From Amycolatopsis thermoflava N1165 (GTDB lineage: Bacteria; Actinomycetota; Actinomycetes; Mycobacteriales; Pseudonocardiaceae): a stretch of 64,000 bases of DNA. Below are positions 1-11,424 of this stretch, piece after piece. The translations under genes were made by a program, and so were the position numbers. Within the stretch, counting starts at the first letter, position 1. Every line of letters starts with the position of its first letter. Location: positions 5,314,360 through 5,378,359 of the forward strand of contig NZ_KI421511.1 of the NCBI RefSeq assembly GCF_000473265.1, in the 5' to 3' direction. A model generated the notes under the pieces. That model saw only the letters and a program-made list of their open reading frames with translations, had not been told where the DNA came from and ran no database searches.

Positions 1-135
1 CAGCTCGCCCTGCTGCTGCGCGCCAAGTACCTCGTGGACGTGCACTCCTACACGAAGGTCGCCGGCCTGCCGTTCAAGGCCGAGGAACTCCAGCACGTCT
101 TCACCGACATCATCGAAGGAGCGCTGACCCGATGA
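1..135 (+). CDS. korA: 2-oxoacid:ferredoxin oxidoreductase alpha subunit, C-terminal end (partial)
   Basis: Only the last 44 codons are in the window, ending in TGA. The visible tail (RAKYLVDVHSYTKVAG near its start) resembles the C-terminus of the alpha subunit of KorA-type 2-oxoglutarate:ferredoxin oxidoreductases. The stop overlaps the next start as ATGA, so it is translationally coupled to the beta subunit that follows. The enzyme would convert 2-oxoglutarate to succinyl-CoA in the cytoplasm while reducing ferredoxin. The assignment rests mainly on the coupled korB. Confidence 0.8.
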   Translation, partial: QLALLLRAKYLVDVHSYTKVAGLPFKAEELQHVFTDIIEGALTR

Positions 136-1196
136 CCGCCACCGACTTGGGCCTGCCCACCCTGGGCGGTCTGGACCTGGTGCCGACCACGGACGAGACC
201 CAGAAGGCGAAGGACTTCAAGTCCGACCAGGAAGTGCGCTGGTGCCCGGGCTGCGGGGACTACGTCGTGCTCAACACGGTGCAGTCGTTCCTGCCCACGC
301 TCGGGTTGAAGCGCGAGAACATCGTGTTCGTCTCCGGCATCGGCTGCTCGTCGCGGTTCCCGTACTACCTCAACACCTACGGGATGCACTCGATCCACGG
401 CCGCGCGCCCGCGATCGCGACCGGACTGGCGACCACGCGGCCGGACCTGTCGGTGTGGGTGGTCACCGGTGACGGCGACGCCCTGTCCATCGGCGGCAAC
501 CATCTGATCCACGCGCTGCGCCGCAACGTCAACATCAAGATCCTGCTGTTCAACAACCGGATCTACGGCCTGACGAAGGGCCAGTACTCGCCGACGTCCG
601 ACCCGGGCACGATCACCAAGTCCACCCCGATGGGCTCGGTGGACACGCCGTTCAACCCGATCTCGCTGGCCCTGGGCGCGGAGGCCACGTTCGTCGGCCG
701 GGCGCTGGATTCCGACAAGAAGGGCCTGACCGAGGTGCTCACCGCGGCGGCCCAGCACCGCGGCTCGGCGCTGGTGGAGATCTACCAGAACTGCCCGATC
801 TTCAACGACGGCGCGTTCGACGTCCTCAAGGACAAGGACGAAGCCGCGCACCGGATCATCCCGCTGCGCGCGGGCGAGCCGATCCGCTTCGGCCCGGAAG
901 CCGAGTACGGCGTGGTGCCGAACCGCTGGGGCGGCTTCGAGATCGCCAAGGTGGCGGAGGTCGGCGAATCCGAGCTGATCGTCCACGACCCGGCGATCAC
1001 CGACACCGCGTACGCCTTCGGGTTGTCCCGCATCGGCGACCAGCACCTCAACCACACGCCGACGGGCATCTTCCGCCAGGTCTCCCGCCCCACCTACGAC
1101 GACCAGGCCCGCGCCCAGGTCGAGCAGGCCCGCTCCGCCAAGCCGGCCGACCTGCAGGCGCTGCTCACCGGCAAGGACACCTGGACGGTCGACTGA
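132..1196 (+). CDS. korB: 2-oxoglutarate:ferredoxin oxidoreductase beta subunit
   Basis: This 354-residue protein is the thiamine diphosphate-binding beta subunit of a KorAB-type oxidoreductase. The CPGCGD motif (residues 38-43) and GIGCSSRFPYY (about 69-79) are typical of the family. The ThDP/Mg motif begins with GDGD (113-116) and closes with NNRIYG (about 141-146). Length is normal for the two-subunit actinobacterial form. It overlaps korA by four bases and is followed by a strong hairpin, so the korAB transcript probably ends there. 2-Oxoglutarate is the likely substrate, but a related 2-oxoacid cannot be excluded from sequence. Confidence 0.93.
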   Translation: MTATDLGLPTLGGLDLVPTTDETQKAKDFKSDQEVRWCPGCGDYVVLNTVQSFLPTLGLKRENIVFVSGIGCSSRFPYYLNTYGMHSIHGRAPAIATGLATTRPDLSVWVVTGDGDALSIGGNHLIHALRRNVNIKILLFNNRIYGLTKGQYSPTSDPGTITKSTPMGSVDTPFNPISLALGAEATFVGRALDSDKKGLTEVLTAAAQHRGSALVEIYQNCPIFNDGAFDVLKDKDEAAHRIIPLRAGEPIRFGPEAEYGVVPNRWGGFEIAKVAEVGESELIVHDPAITDTAYAFGLSRIGDQHLNHTPTGIFRQVSRPTYDDQARAQVEQARSAKPADLQALLTGKDTWTVD

Positions 1197-1200
1197 TCGC

Positions 1201-1243
1201 ACGAAGAAGCCCCGCACGAATCGTTCGTGCGGGGCTTCTTCGT
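1201..1243. terminator. Bidirectional intrinsic terminator between korB and the convergent gene
   Basis: A perfect 20-bp inverted repeat with a 3-base loop (TCG) starts just after the korB stop. The arms begin ACGAAGAAGCCCC and end GGGGCTTCTTCGT. It lies between two convergent genes and its palindromic form can serve both strands. There is no long T tract, but the A/T-rich outer stem is typical of high-GC actinobacterial terminators. Confidence 0.9.
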
Positions 1244-1247
1244 TGGT

Positions 1248-2753
1248 TCAGAGCGGCCGGAACCCGACCCGCTCGGCGTCGTCGGCGGTGCGGAACCACA
1301 CCTCGGCGATCATGCGGCCGTACTGCGGTGAGTCCTCGGTGCAGTAGCGCAGCGCGGTGACGCTGGCCTTGACCGTGAACTCCTCCGACGGCTTCCCGCC
1401 GCCGGGCCGCGGCATCGCCGATCCGGGGCCGAACGGGCCCGGCGGCACCGAACCGTCCGCGCGCGTGCGCGGGGTCGGTTCGAACAGCGAACCGCTGCGG
1501 CCGCCCTCCTCGGGCCGGGGCTCGCGCCGCTCCACGGTCCGCATGGAGGGCTGGACCGGCTTCGGCGGGTCGAAGGCGTGCGCGGACCGCCGCGGCTGCC
1601 GCTTGGGCAGGACCTGGGTGGTCTCGGTGGCCGTCTCCTCGGTCGGGGGCTGCGGCTGGTCGTCGAACGCGTAGGCCGGCGGCTCGGGCTCCGCCGCGGC
1701 GAACGGCGTGAAGGCCGACTCTTCCGCGCGCGCCGGTTCGGGCGCGTGGTCGGGGTCGAACAGCGACCCGCGCTCCGGCTCCGGAGCCCGTTCCCGCCCG
1801 AACAGCGAGCCGCGCTCCTCCTGGCGAGTCTGGTCCGGCTCGAACGAGCCGCGATCCTCACCCCGGAGCGCCGGATCCGGCTGGAACAACGTGGTCCGCT
1901 CGGCAGGCGACTCGTCTCGCTGGAACAACGACCCGGCAGGCTGCTCCTGCTCGAACGCCGACGGCGCGGCCTGCTCCTGCTCGAACAACAAACCCCGGCC
2001 GGCAGGCGCCTCACTCTGCTCATGGCGCGGCTTCCGCTCGGCCCCGGCGTCGTCCTGCTCAGCCACCTGGCCGTATGCGGCGGCCTCGCCCTGCCCGTAG
2101 CGCGGCTCCTGCTCGAACTCCTGCCGGTACCCGGCGTCGTCCTGCTCAGCCACCTGGTTGTAGCCGGCAGCCTCGCCCCGCTCGGACTCCTGCCCGTACC
2201 CGGCCTCATCCTGCTCAGCTGCCTGGCCGTGGCCGGCGGTCTCGCCCGGCTCGAACAGCGCGCCGCGCTCGGACTCCTCACGCCCGTACCCGGCGACCTG
2301 CTCCCGGCCGAGCCCGGCGTCGCCCACGTACAGCGCGCCACGCTCGGCGGCGTCGTCCCGCTCGTGGCCGAACGCGTTGAAGACCGTCGTTTCGTCGGCC
2401 TGCGGCTCCTCCGGCTCGAACAGCGAGTCGTCGTCGATCTCGGAGCCCGGCTGGTACCCGGGCGACCGTCCGGCGAGGCTGTCGCGCTCCAACCAGGACG
2501 GCGTGGCGTGATGCTCCTCCGCCTCGGGCGTCTCGGCGCCGACCCGTTCCTTCCGCGCGACCGGCGCGGACACCGGGTCCCGCTCGAGCGTGCGGGTCGG
2601 CTGCGCGGCGGGCGCGCTCTGCGCGGCGAGGAGCCTGCGCTCCAGGTGCCGGCTTCTCGCCTGAGCGGGCCGGGCCAGGAACAACCAGGTCAGCAGCACC
2701 CCGACCACGAATGCCGCCGCGCTCCACAGCCAGACCTGTCCGAAAATGGACAT
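1248..2753 (-). CDS. Membrane-anchored acidic repeat protein with C-terminal sunset-like domain
   Basis: This 501-residue protein has one N-terminal transmembrane helix (about residues 8-27) followed by a basic stretch. Its long low-complexity middle (about 100-400) is rich in Glu, Gln, Arg and Pro. That region repeats an [S/A/T/L]LF[E/D/Q/G]-type motif about nine times (SLFEPEEP, ALFEPGE, SLFQRDE, TLFQPDP, SLFDPDH) and repeats VAEQDDAGY-like units. The last 45 residues, with YGRMIAEVWFRTADDAERVGF, resemble the short 'sunset' domain of actinobacterial proteins. The middle is probably disordered. N-in or N-out topology is unclear and the function is unknown. It lies convergent with korB behind a strong terminator. 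Confidence 0.8.
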   Translation of the reverse strand: MSIFGQVWLWSAAAFVVGVLLTWLFLARPAQARSRHLERRLLAAQSAPAAQPTRTLERDPVSAPVARKERVGAETPEAEEHHATPSWLERDSLAGRSPGYQPGSEIDDDSLFEPEEPQADETTVFNAFGHERDDAAERGALYVGDAGLGREQVAGYGREESERGALFEPGETAGHGQAAEQDEAGYGQESERGEAAGYNQVAEQDDAGYRQEFEQEPRYGQGEAAAYGQVAEQDDAGAERKPRHEQSEAPAGRGLLFEQEQAAPSAFEQEQPAGSLFQRDESPAERTTLFQPDPALRGEDRGSFEPDQTRQEERGSLFGRERAPEPERGSLFDPDHAPEPARAEESAFTPFAAAEPEPPAYAFDDQPQPPTEETATETTQVLPKRQPRRSAHAFDPPKPVQPSMRTVERREPRPEEGGRSGSLFEPTPRTRADGSVPPGPFGPGSAMPRPGGGKPSEEFTVKASVTALRYCTEDSPQYGRMIAEVWFRTADDAERVGFRPL

Positions 2754-2829
2754 CCGTGCTGCCCTTCCTTTCCTACCGCGCGGTTACCACTCACAGTGAC
2801 GCCGCAGCGGCTCACGCATGACGCGCGAT

Positions 2830-3855
2830 CTACCTGGTCCGCGCGACGAGGTAGTCCGCGACGGACTCGCACGCGTCCCTCGCGGGCCCGGCCGGCAGGG
2901 GGGCCAGCTCCGTCCTCGCCCGCTGAGCGTAGTCCGACAGGGTGACCATGGCGCGGTCCAGCCCGGTGGACGCCCGCAGCAGGGTCAGGGCCTCCTCGAC
3001 CAGGTCGTCGTCGGTGATCGGGCCCGCCAGCAGCTCGACCAGCCGCGGGTCGGTGTCCGGGTCGGCCAGCGCGTACAGCATCGGCAGCGTGCGCACGCCC
3101 TCCCGCAGGTCGGTGCCCGGCGTCTTGCCGGACTCGTGGGACGGCGAGGCGATGTCGATGATGTCGTCGGAGATCTGGAACGCGGTGCCGATGATCTCGC
3201 CGAACCGCTGCATCGCCCGGATCACGTCCGGCTTGGCACCGGAGACCATCGCGCCGAACCGGCCGGAGGTGGCGATCAGCGAGCCCGTCTTCTGCGCGAT
3301 GACGGTGAGGTAGTGGTCGACCGGGTCCTCGCCCTCGCCCGGCCCGACGGTCTCCCGCATCTGGCCGGTGACCAGTTCGCTGAACGTCTCGGCGAGGATG
3401 CGGGCGGCGTCGGTGCCCAGGTCGGACACGAGCCGGGAGGCGTGTGCGAACAGGAAGTCGCCGGTGAGGATCGCGATGCTGTTGGTCCAGCGGGCGTTGA
3501 CGCTGGGCGCGCCGCGCCGCATCGTCGCCTCGTCCATCACGTCGTCGTGGTACAGCGTGGCCAGGTGGACCAGCTCGACGGCCGCCGCGGCGATCACGAC
3601 GTCCGAGTGGTTGCCGTCGCCGAACTCACCCGCCAGCAGGGTCATCATCGGTCGAAAACGTTTGCCACCCGCCTCGACCAGGTGCGACGCGGCGTCGTGG
3701 ACGGCCTGCACCTCGCTGCGCGCGGTGTCGCGCAGCAGCTTTTCGACGTCGTCCAGTCCAGCGGCCAGCGTGCGCAGCAGCTGCTCGTCGGCGATCCGCA
3801 GGCCCACGCTCCCGCGCAGCTCCTCGATCGTGCTACCCCGGTGCCGCACTGACAC
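2830..3855 (-). CDS. Long-chain polyprenyl diphosphate synthase (menaquinone tail)
   Basis: A 341-residue trans-prenyltransferase that condenses IPP units onto an allylic diphosphate to make the menaquinone side chain. It has GGKRFRP (residues 63-69), the first Asp-rich motif DDVMD (104-108) and the second DDIID (230-234). Small residues (Ala99, Thr100) occupy positions 5 and 4 before the first motif, as in long-chain synthases. It is the likely counterpart of mycobacterial GrcC1 (Rv0562), which also neighbours menJ and menG. The product is probably C40-C45, but exact chain length cannot be read from sequence. Confidence 0.92.
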   Translation of the reverse strand: MSVRHRGSTIEELRGSVGLRIADEQLLRTLAAGLDDVEKLLRDTARSEVQAVHDAASHLVEAGGKRFRPMMTLLAGEFGDGNHSDVVIAAAAVELVHLATLYHDDVMDEATMRRGAPSVNARWTNSIAILTGDFLFAHASRLVSDLGTDAARILAETFSELVTGQMRETVGPGEGEDPVDHYLTVIAQKTGSLIATSGRFGAMVSGAKPDVIRAMQRFGEIIGTAFQISDDIIDIASPSHESGKTPGTDLREGVRTLPMLYALADPDTDPRLVELLAGPITDDDLVEEALTLLRASTGLDRAMVTLSDYAQRARTELAPLPAGPARDACESVADYLVARTR

Positions 3856-3985
3856 GTTGTCCGCCCTCTCCGCACTTCACTGACCGGTCCTCACCAGCGT
3901 AATGGCTGCACCCGGGGTGTTCGTGCGCCCTCTGCGAACCACCCTGGTGATGCACGCGACAACGGGTCCCCACACCATCGGGTGA

Positions 3986-5938
<1,953 letters not shown>

Positions 5939-6089
5939 CACACCCGACCGACAAAAACGGCGCCACACCGGCGAAACGGCGCGACTTGTCCACATCGCCC
6001 TCAGCCATCCACAGAATCCCGTTCTGTTTCCCACTCCGCCGCCACACCGGGCATGCTCGAGACATCCCTCCCGAAAGGAGCCTCGAGAA

Positions 6090-6293
6090 ATGACCGAGCA
6101 GACCCTCCCCGGCCGCCGCACCCGCAACCAGGCCCTCCGGCCCGTGATGGGCGAGGCGCGTGAGCGCGGGCTCGCCCAGCGGCACCTGCGCAAGCTGATG
6201 CGGCTGGCGCGCGAGCAGCCCTGCCGGTGCGGCGACGTGCACCGGCACGCGTGTTCCTATCCCGACGTGGTGCGCGCGCTCGATCCGACCTGA
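6090..6293 (+). CDS. Small basic Cys/His-rich protein
   Basis: A 67-residue protein preceded by a strong AAAGGAG ribosome-binding site. The N-terminal two thirds are basic and helical (RTRNQALRPV, RHLRKLMRLAREQ). The C-terminal third has CRCGDVHRHAC, where three cysteines and two histidines could hold one metal ion. I do not recognise the family. It is bounded by its own ribosome site and a terminator, so it is probably a monocistronic gene. Confidence 0.7.
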   Translation: MTEQTLPGRRTRNQALRPVMGEARERGLAQRHLRKLMRLAREQPCRCGDVHRHACSYPDVVRALDPT

Positions 6294-6302
6294 CCCCGGA
6301 CG

Positions 6303-6343
6303 CGGAAGTGCCCCCGCGCCCGGGTGGGCGGGGGGCACTTCCG
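6303..6343. terminator. Bidirectional terminator between the small Cys/His gene and the nuo operon end
   Basis: The arms CGGAAGTGCCCCC and GGGGGCACTTCCG form a 13-bp perfect stem around a 15-base GC-rich loop. It sits between the stops of two convergent genes, so it can end both the small plus-strand gene and the long nuo transcript. Confidence 0.85.
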
Positions 6344-6355
6344 GTAGCGCGGTCG

Positions 6356-7918
6356 TCAGAAGGCGAAGGCGCCCGCTCCCGCCCAGTCCAGGGCGAAGGC
6401 GGGGGCGACGCCGAGCAGCAGGGTGATGATCACGCCGAGCGTGATCGCCGCCGTGGTGAACGCGCCCGGCACCGTCACGGTCGGGCCCTCGGGAGCCGGC
6501 TTGGAGAAGTACATGAGCACGACCACCCGCAGGTAGAAGAACGCCGCGACGGCGCTGAACACCAGCGCGATCACCACCAGGGGCGCCATGCCGTCCCGCA
6601 GCGCCGCCGAGAACACGACGAACTTGCCGACGAACCCGCTGGTGAGCGGGATCCCGGCCAGAGCGAGCAGGAGGAAGGTGAACACCCCCGCCAGCACGGG
6701 CGACCGCTTGGCCAGGCCGGCCCACGCCGACAGGTGCGTGGCCTCGCCCTTGGCGTCACGCACGAGCGAGACCACGCCGAACGCGGCGAGCGTCGTGAAG
6801 CCGTAGGCCAGCAGGTAGAACAGGGTCCCGGACAGGCCCTGGTCGGTCATCGCGAGCGTGCCGACGAGCAGGAAGCCGGCGTGCGCGACGGACGAGTAGG
6901 CGATCATGCGCTTGACGTCGGTCTGGGTCAGGCCGAGCACGGCGCCGATCGCCATGGAGATGATCGCGACGGCCCACAGCACGCCGCGCCACTCCCAGCT
7001 GGTCGACTCGAACCCGACGGTCAGCACGCGCAGGATGCCGCCGAACGCGGCGACCTTGGTGCAGGCCGCCATGAACCCGGTGACCGGGGTCGGCGCGCCC
7101 TGGTAGACGTCCGGCGTCCAGGTGTGGAACGGGCCGACCGAACCCTTGAACAGCAACCCGACCACGAGGAGGCCCATGCCCGCGAACAACAGCATGTCCG
7201 ACCGGTCCGAGCCGGCCGCGGCGTTGGCGATGTCGGCCAGCTTGACCGAACCCGCGTAGCCGTAGAGCAGCGCCAGGCCGTAGAGGAAGAACGCCGACGA
7301 GAAGGCCCCGAGGAGGAAGTACTTGACCGCCGCCTCTTGCGACAGCAGGCGCCGGCGCCTGGCCAGGCCGCACATCAGGTACAGCGGCAGGCTCAGCACC
7401 TCGAGCGCGATGAACATGGTGAGCAGGTCGTTGGCCGCGCAGAACGTCATCATCCCGCCCAGCGCGAACAGCGCCAGCGGGAAGACCTCGGTCTGCATGC
7501 CCGTCGAGCCGACCTGGGCCCGGTCCTGCACGGTGCCCGGCCGGATGGCGGCCTGCGCGACGAAGGCGCCGCCCGGCTCGACCGAGCGGTCCGCGATCAG
7601 CAGGATCGCGGGCAGCGCGAGGGCGAGCAGCGTGCCCCACAGGAACAGGGCGGGCTTGTCGACCGACACGGCGCCGCTCAGGGTGGTCAGGCCCTTGACC
7701 GGCGAACCGCTGACGTACACGGCCAGCGCGACACCGGCGGCGGCCAGACCGGTCAGGCTGAGCAGCACCTGCGACGGCCACCGCATGTGCCGGGGCAGGA
7801 ACGCCTCGAACAACACGCTGACGCACGCCGCGCCGAGCACGATCAGCACCGGCAGGATCGCGTCGTACGCGATCTCCGGTGCGGAGATTTGCCCTTGCTG
7901 GGCCAGAATCCCGAGCAT
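6356..7918 (-). CDS. nuoN: NADH-quinone oxidoreductase subunit N
   Basis: A 520-residue, 14-helix antiporter-like membrane subunit of complex I and the last gene of the nuo operon. Its membrane-arm sequence includes the segment around GPFHTWTPDVYQGAPTPV, typical of NuoN. Helices carrying conserved Lys/Glu take part in proton pumping into the cell envelope. The ATG follows a GGAGG ribosome site that lies inside the 3' end of nuoM, so the two are closely coupled. Length is normal. Confidence 0.97.
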   Translation of the reverse strand: MLGILAQQGQISAPEIAYDAILPVLIVLGAACVSVLFEAFLPRHMRWPSQVLLSLTGLAAAGVALAVYVSGSPVKGLTTLSGAVSVDKPALFLWGTLLALALPAILLIADRSVEPGGAFVAQAAIRPGTVQDRAQVGSTGMQTEVFPLALFALGGMMTFCAANDLLTMFIALEVLSLPLYLMCGLARRRRLLSQEAAVKYFLLGAFSSAFFLYGLALLYGYAGSVKLADIANAAAGSDRSDMLLFAGMGLLVVGLLFKGSVGPFHTWTPDVYQGAPTPVTGFMAACTKVAAFGGILRVLTVGFESTSWEWRGVLWAVAIISMAIGAVLGLTQTDVKRMIAYSSVAHAGFLLVGTLAMTDQGLSGTLFYLLAYGFTTLAAFGVVSLVRDAKGEATHLSAWAGLAKRSPVLAGVFTFLLLALAGIPLTSGFVGKFVVFSAALRDGMAPLVVIALVFSAVAAFFYLRVVVLMYFSKPAPEGPTVTVPGAFTTAAITLGVIITLLLGVAPAFALDWAGAGAFAF

Positions 7919-7919
7919 T

Positions 7920-9470
7920 TCACTGGCCTCCGTTGAGTGCGGAAAGCGTCGCGTCGACCGATGGGGTCACCGTGTCCAGCACGGGTTGCGGGTAGAAGCC
8001 GAGCCCGATGATCAGCACCACCATGGGCACCAGGATCGCGAGCTCCCGGCCGCCGAGGTCCCGGATCGTCTTCCGGGCGCCCAGCTCGGGGGCGATCGCG
8101 GTGCCCGGGCCTCCCCCGGCGCCGACCAGCGCGGTCCCCCGCACCGGGCCGGTCATCAGGCGCTGGTACAGCCACAGCACGTAGGCCGCGGCGAGCACCA
8201 TGCCGACGGTGGCGAGGATCGCGTACACCGGCTGGGTTTCGAAAGCGCCCAGCAGCACCAGGAACTCACTGACGAACGAGTTGGTACCCGGGAGGGACAA
8301 AGTGGACAGACCGGCGATGAGCAGCATGCCGCCGAGCAGCGGTGTCAGCTTGAACATGCCGCCGTAGTCGGAGATCCGCATGGAGCCGCCGCGCGCGATC
8401 ACCAGGCCCAGCACCACGATCAGCATGCCGGTCGCGAGGCTGTGGTTGAGCATGTACGTCACCGCGCCGACGGTCGCCTGCTGGGTGAAGGCGAAGATGC
8501 CCAGCGCGATGAACCCGAAGTGGGCGATCGAGACGTAGGCGACGAAGCGTTTCATGTCCTGCTGCCCGGCGGCGAGGATCGAGCCGTAGAGCACGCCGAT
8601 CACCGCCAGCACCAGCACCAGCGGCGCCAGGTCCTTGCTGGCTTCCGGGAACATCGGCAGGCAGTAGCGCAGGAACCCGAACGTGCCGACCTTGTCCAGC
8701 ACGCCGACCAGCAGGACGGCGACGCCGATGGGCGCCTCACCGGCGGCGTCGGGCAGCCAGGTGTGGAACGGCACGAGCGGCGCCTTGATGGCGAACGCCA
8801 GGAAGAACCCGAGGAACAGCCAGATTTGGGTGCTCGCCGGCGCGTCCCGGACCACCGTGACCAGCGTCGCCCAGTCGAACGTCCCGTTCCCCAGCTCGTC
8901 GGCGGCGAGCGAGTAGGCCCCGATCGCCGAGGCCAGCATGATCAGACCGCCGAGGAAGGAGTACAGGAAGAACTTGACCGCCGCGTACTGCCGGTTCGCG
9001 CCGCCGTAGCCGCCGATGAGGAAGTACATCGGGATCAGCATGATCTCGAACAGCACGTAGAACAGGAACACGTCGGTGGCGGCGAACACCGCGATGGTGA
9101 TGGCCTCCTGCACCAGGATCAACGCGAGGAAACCACCCGCGCTGCGGTCCTGCGGCAGCTTGTCCGCCGTGCCCAGGGCGCCGATGACGATCGGCACCAG
9201 GAACGCGATCACGGCGATCATCACCAGCGCGATGCCGTCGATGCCGAAGGAGATGTGCACGCCGAAGCTCGGGATCCAGTCCATCGAGCTGGTGTGCTGC
9301 AGGCGGGCGCCGTTCGGCTCGTAGGTCGCCCACGTCGGGATGATCATCGCCAGCTCGACGATGGCGAACGCCACCGCGGTGAGGATGGCGAGCCGGTCGT
9401 TGCGGCGCAGCCCGGTGACGACGCACGCGCCGATCAGCGGCCAGAGGATGAGGGCCAGTACCCAGGTCAT
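7920..9470 (-). CDS. nuoM: NADH-quinone oxidoreductase subunit M
   Basis: A 516-residue antiporter-like proton-pumping subunit of the complex I membrane arm. It contains [20 protein letters not shown] and [11 protein letters not shown], hallmarks of NuoM. I chose the ATG giving [14 protein letters not shown], which overlaps the nuoL stop as ATGA. The open frame continues upstream, but that extension is an arginine-rich shadow of nuoL. The two-base gap to nuoN and the shared ribosome-binding sequence indicate coupling. Confidence 0.97.
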   Translation of the reverse strand: MTWVLALILWPLIGACVVTGLRRNDRLAILTAVAFAIVELAMIIPTWATYEPNGARLQHTSSMDWIPSFGVHISFGIDGIALVMIAVIAFLVPIVIGALGTADKLPQDRSAGGFLALILVQEAITIAVFAATDVFLFYVLFEIMLIPMYFLIGGYGGANRQYAAVKFFLYSFLGGLIMLASAIGAYSLAADELGNGTFDWATLVTVVRDAPASTQIWLFLGFFLAFAIKAPLVPFHTWLPDAAGEAPIGVAVLLVGVLDKVGTFGFLRYCLPMFPEASKDLAPLVLVLAVIGVLYGSILAAGQQDMKRFVAYVSIAHFGFIALGIFAFTQQATVGAVTYMLNHSLATGMLIVVLGLVIARGGSMRISDYGGMFKLTPLLGGMLLIAGLSTLSLPGTNSFVSEFLVLLGAFETQPVYAILATVGMVLAAAYVLWLYQRLMTGPVRGTALVGAGGGPGTAIAPELGARKTIRDLGGRELAILVPMVVLIIGLGFYPQPVLDTVTPSVDATLSALNGGQ

Positions 9471-11362
9471 GAGAACCTCACCATCAGCAGTGCGGCGACG
9501 AGGACGAACGAGCCGGCCAGCATCGACAGGGCGTACGAGCGGACGAAGCCGGTCTGCAGTCTGCGCAATCGCCCGGATCCGCCACCGAGGGCGGCGGCCA
9601 GTCCGTTGACGGCGCCGTCGACGCCCCGGCTGTCGAGGTAGACCGAGAACCGGGTGAGCCACATGCCCGGGGTCGCGACCAGTGCCTCGTTGACCGCGTT
9701 GCCGTACAGGTCCTTGCGGGCCGCCTTGACGACCGCGGAGACGTTCTCCGGCCGCTCGACCGGGGTGTCCCGGCGCCCGACGACGAGCCAGGCGAGCAGC
9801 ACGCCGAGCGCGGACAGGGCGACCGTGATCCACGGGATGAGCGAATGCGGGATCGCGGTGTGCTCGGCCTCGCCGAGTTCACCCAGCGCCGGGGCGAGCC
9901 ACTCGGAAAGGCGGTCGCCGAGGGCGAAGAACGCGCCGGCGCCGACCGAGCCGATGGCCAGCACGATCATCGGCGCGGTCATCACCGGCGGCGACTCGTG
10001 CGGGTGGAACTCCTTGCCCTCGGCGGTGCGCAGGTCCCGCCAGCGTTCCTTGCCGAAGAAGGTGAGCAGCATCAGGCGGGTCATGTAGAAGGCGGTCAGC
10101 GCGGCGCCGAGCATGGCGGCGAGGCCGAACACCCAGCCGCGCCAGCCCTCCTGGCCGAAGGCGGCCTCGATGATCGCGTCCTTGGAGAAGTAGCCCGACA
10201 GGAAGGGGAACCCGATGAGCGCCAGGTAGCCGAGCCCGAAGGTGACGAACGTGATCGGCATGTGCCGGTACAGGCCGCCGAACTTGCGCATGTCGACCTC
10301 GTCGTTCATGCCGTGCATGACCGAACCGGCGCCGAGGAACAGCCCGGCCTTGAAGAAGCCGTGCGTGAGGAGGTGCATGATGCCCAGCGCGTAGCCGAAC
10401 GGCCCGAGCCCGACGGCGAGCATCATGTAGCCGATCTGGCTGACCGTCGAGTACGCGAGCACCTTCTTGATGTCGTCGTAGGCGCAGCCGATGATGCACC
10501 CGATCAGCAGGGTTATCGCGCCGACGAGGGTGACGATCAGCCTGCCCGTCTCGGTCTCGTTGTAGATCGGGTTGGCGCGCGCCACCAGGTACACGCCGGC
10601 GGTGACCATGGTTGCCGCGTGGATGAGGGCCGACACCGGGGTCGGGCCTTCCATCGCGTCCGGGAGCCACGCCTGGAGCGGGAACTGGCCGGACTTGCCG
10701 CACGCGCCGAGCAGCAGCAGGATCGCGATCGCGGTGATCACGGCGGGCGGGGCGTCGCCGATGCGGTCGAACACGCCCGCGTAGGTGACGGTGCCGAGGT
10801 ACTTGAACATCAGGAAGATCGCGAGGGCGAGGCCGACGTCACCGACGCGGTTCATCAGGAACGCCTTCTTCGCGGCGGTCGCCGCGGAGGGGCGGTCCGA
10901 GTACCAGCCGATGAGCAGGTACGAGGCCAGGCCGACGCCCTCCCAGCCGAGGTAGAGCGTCACGAAGTTGTTGCCCAGCACCAGAACCAGCATGGAGGCC
11001 ACGAAGAGGTTCAGGTACCCGAAGAAACGCCGCCGGTTGCGGTCCTCCGCCATGTAGCCGATCGAGTAGATGTGGATCAGCGCGCCCACACCGGTGATCA
11101 GCAGGACGAAGACGAGCGAGAGCGCGTCGATGCGGAGCCCGAAGTCGATCTGGAGGTCACCGACGCCGATCCAGGTGAACATCCTGGTGTCGGTCACGTG
11201 CCCGTCGCTGCCGAAGAACAGCACCAGGCCGTACACGAACGACGCGATGACCGTCGCACACCCGAGGAGGTGACCCCAGCGGTCGGTGCGCCGTCCCCCG
11301 GCCAGCAGGACGAGCGCGCCGAGGGCCGGGAACGCGACCAGCAGCCACGATGATGCGATCAC
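9467..11362 (-). CDS. nuoL: NADH-quinone oxidoreductase subunit L
   Basis: A 631-residue distal antiporter-like subunit of complex I, including the long C-terminal lateral helix expected for NuoL. Motifs include [16 protein letters not shown] and [20 protein letters not shown]. The best start is GTG giving [15 protein letters not shown], preceded by GAAAGGA. The same frame stays open into nuoK because of a one-base insertion there, but the GTG with its own ribosome site makes an independent start far more likely. A 37-base hairpin element lies directly upstream. Confidence 0.96.
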   Translation of the reverse strand: MIASSWLLVAFPALGALVLLAGGRRTDRWGHLLGCATVIASFVYGLVLFFGSDGHVTDTRMFTWIGVGDLQIDFGLRIDALSLVFVLLITGVGALIHIYSIGYMAEDRNRRRFFGYLNLFVASMLVLVLGNNFVTLYLGWEGVGLASYLLIGWYSDRPSAATAAKKAFLMNRVGDVGLALAIFLMFKYLGTVTYAGVFDRIGDAPPAVITAIAILLLLGACGKSGQFPLQAWLPDAMEGPTPVSALIHAATMVTAGVYLVARANPIYNETETGRLIVTLVGAITLLIGCIIGCAYDDIKKVLAYSTVSQIGYMMLAVGLGPFGYALGIMHLLTHGFFKAGLFLGAGSVMHGMNDEVDMRKFGGLYRHMPITFVTFGLGYLALIGFPFLSGYFSKDAIIEAAFGQEGWRGWVFGLAAMLGAALTAFYMTRLMLLTFFGKERWRDLRTAEGKEFHPHESPPVMTAPMIVLAIGSVGAGAFFALGDRLSEWLAPALGELGEAEHTAIPHSLIPWITVALSALGVLLAWLVVGRRDTPVERPENVSAVVKAARKDLYGNAVNEALVATPGMWLTRFSVYLDSRGVDGAVNGLAAALGGGSGRLRRLQTGFVRSYALSMLAGSFVLVAALLMVRFS

Positions 11363-11373
11363 GCGGATCCTTT

Positions 11374-11410
11374 CTGCGGCGCGAAGCGCCTCCGTTGAGG
11401 GTGGTGGTGG
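11374..11410 (-). repeat. Short hairpin element, copy A (upstream of nuoL)
   Basis: Read on the minus strand, this has CCACCACCACCC, a linker with CAACGGA, then the stem GGCGC-TTC-GCGCC and GCAG, ending 11 bases before the nuoL GTG. Two similar copies lie at 25621-25656 and 24876-24912. It occupies the 62-base gap between nuoK and nuoL. Confidence 0.75.
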
Positions 11411-11424
11411 GCCGGCGGGGGGCC

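Noticed and set aside
1578..2945. 455-residue plus-strand frame opposite the repeat-rich membrane protein
   Set aside because: It is kept open by the repeats and has no recognisable domain; the minus frame has a membrane helix and a conserved C-terminal domain.
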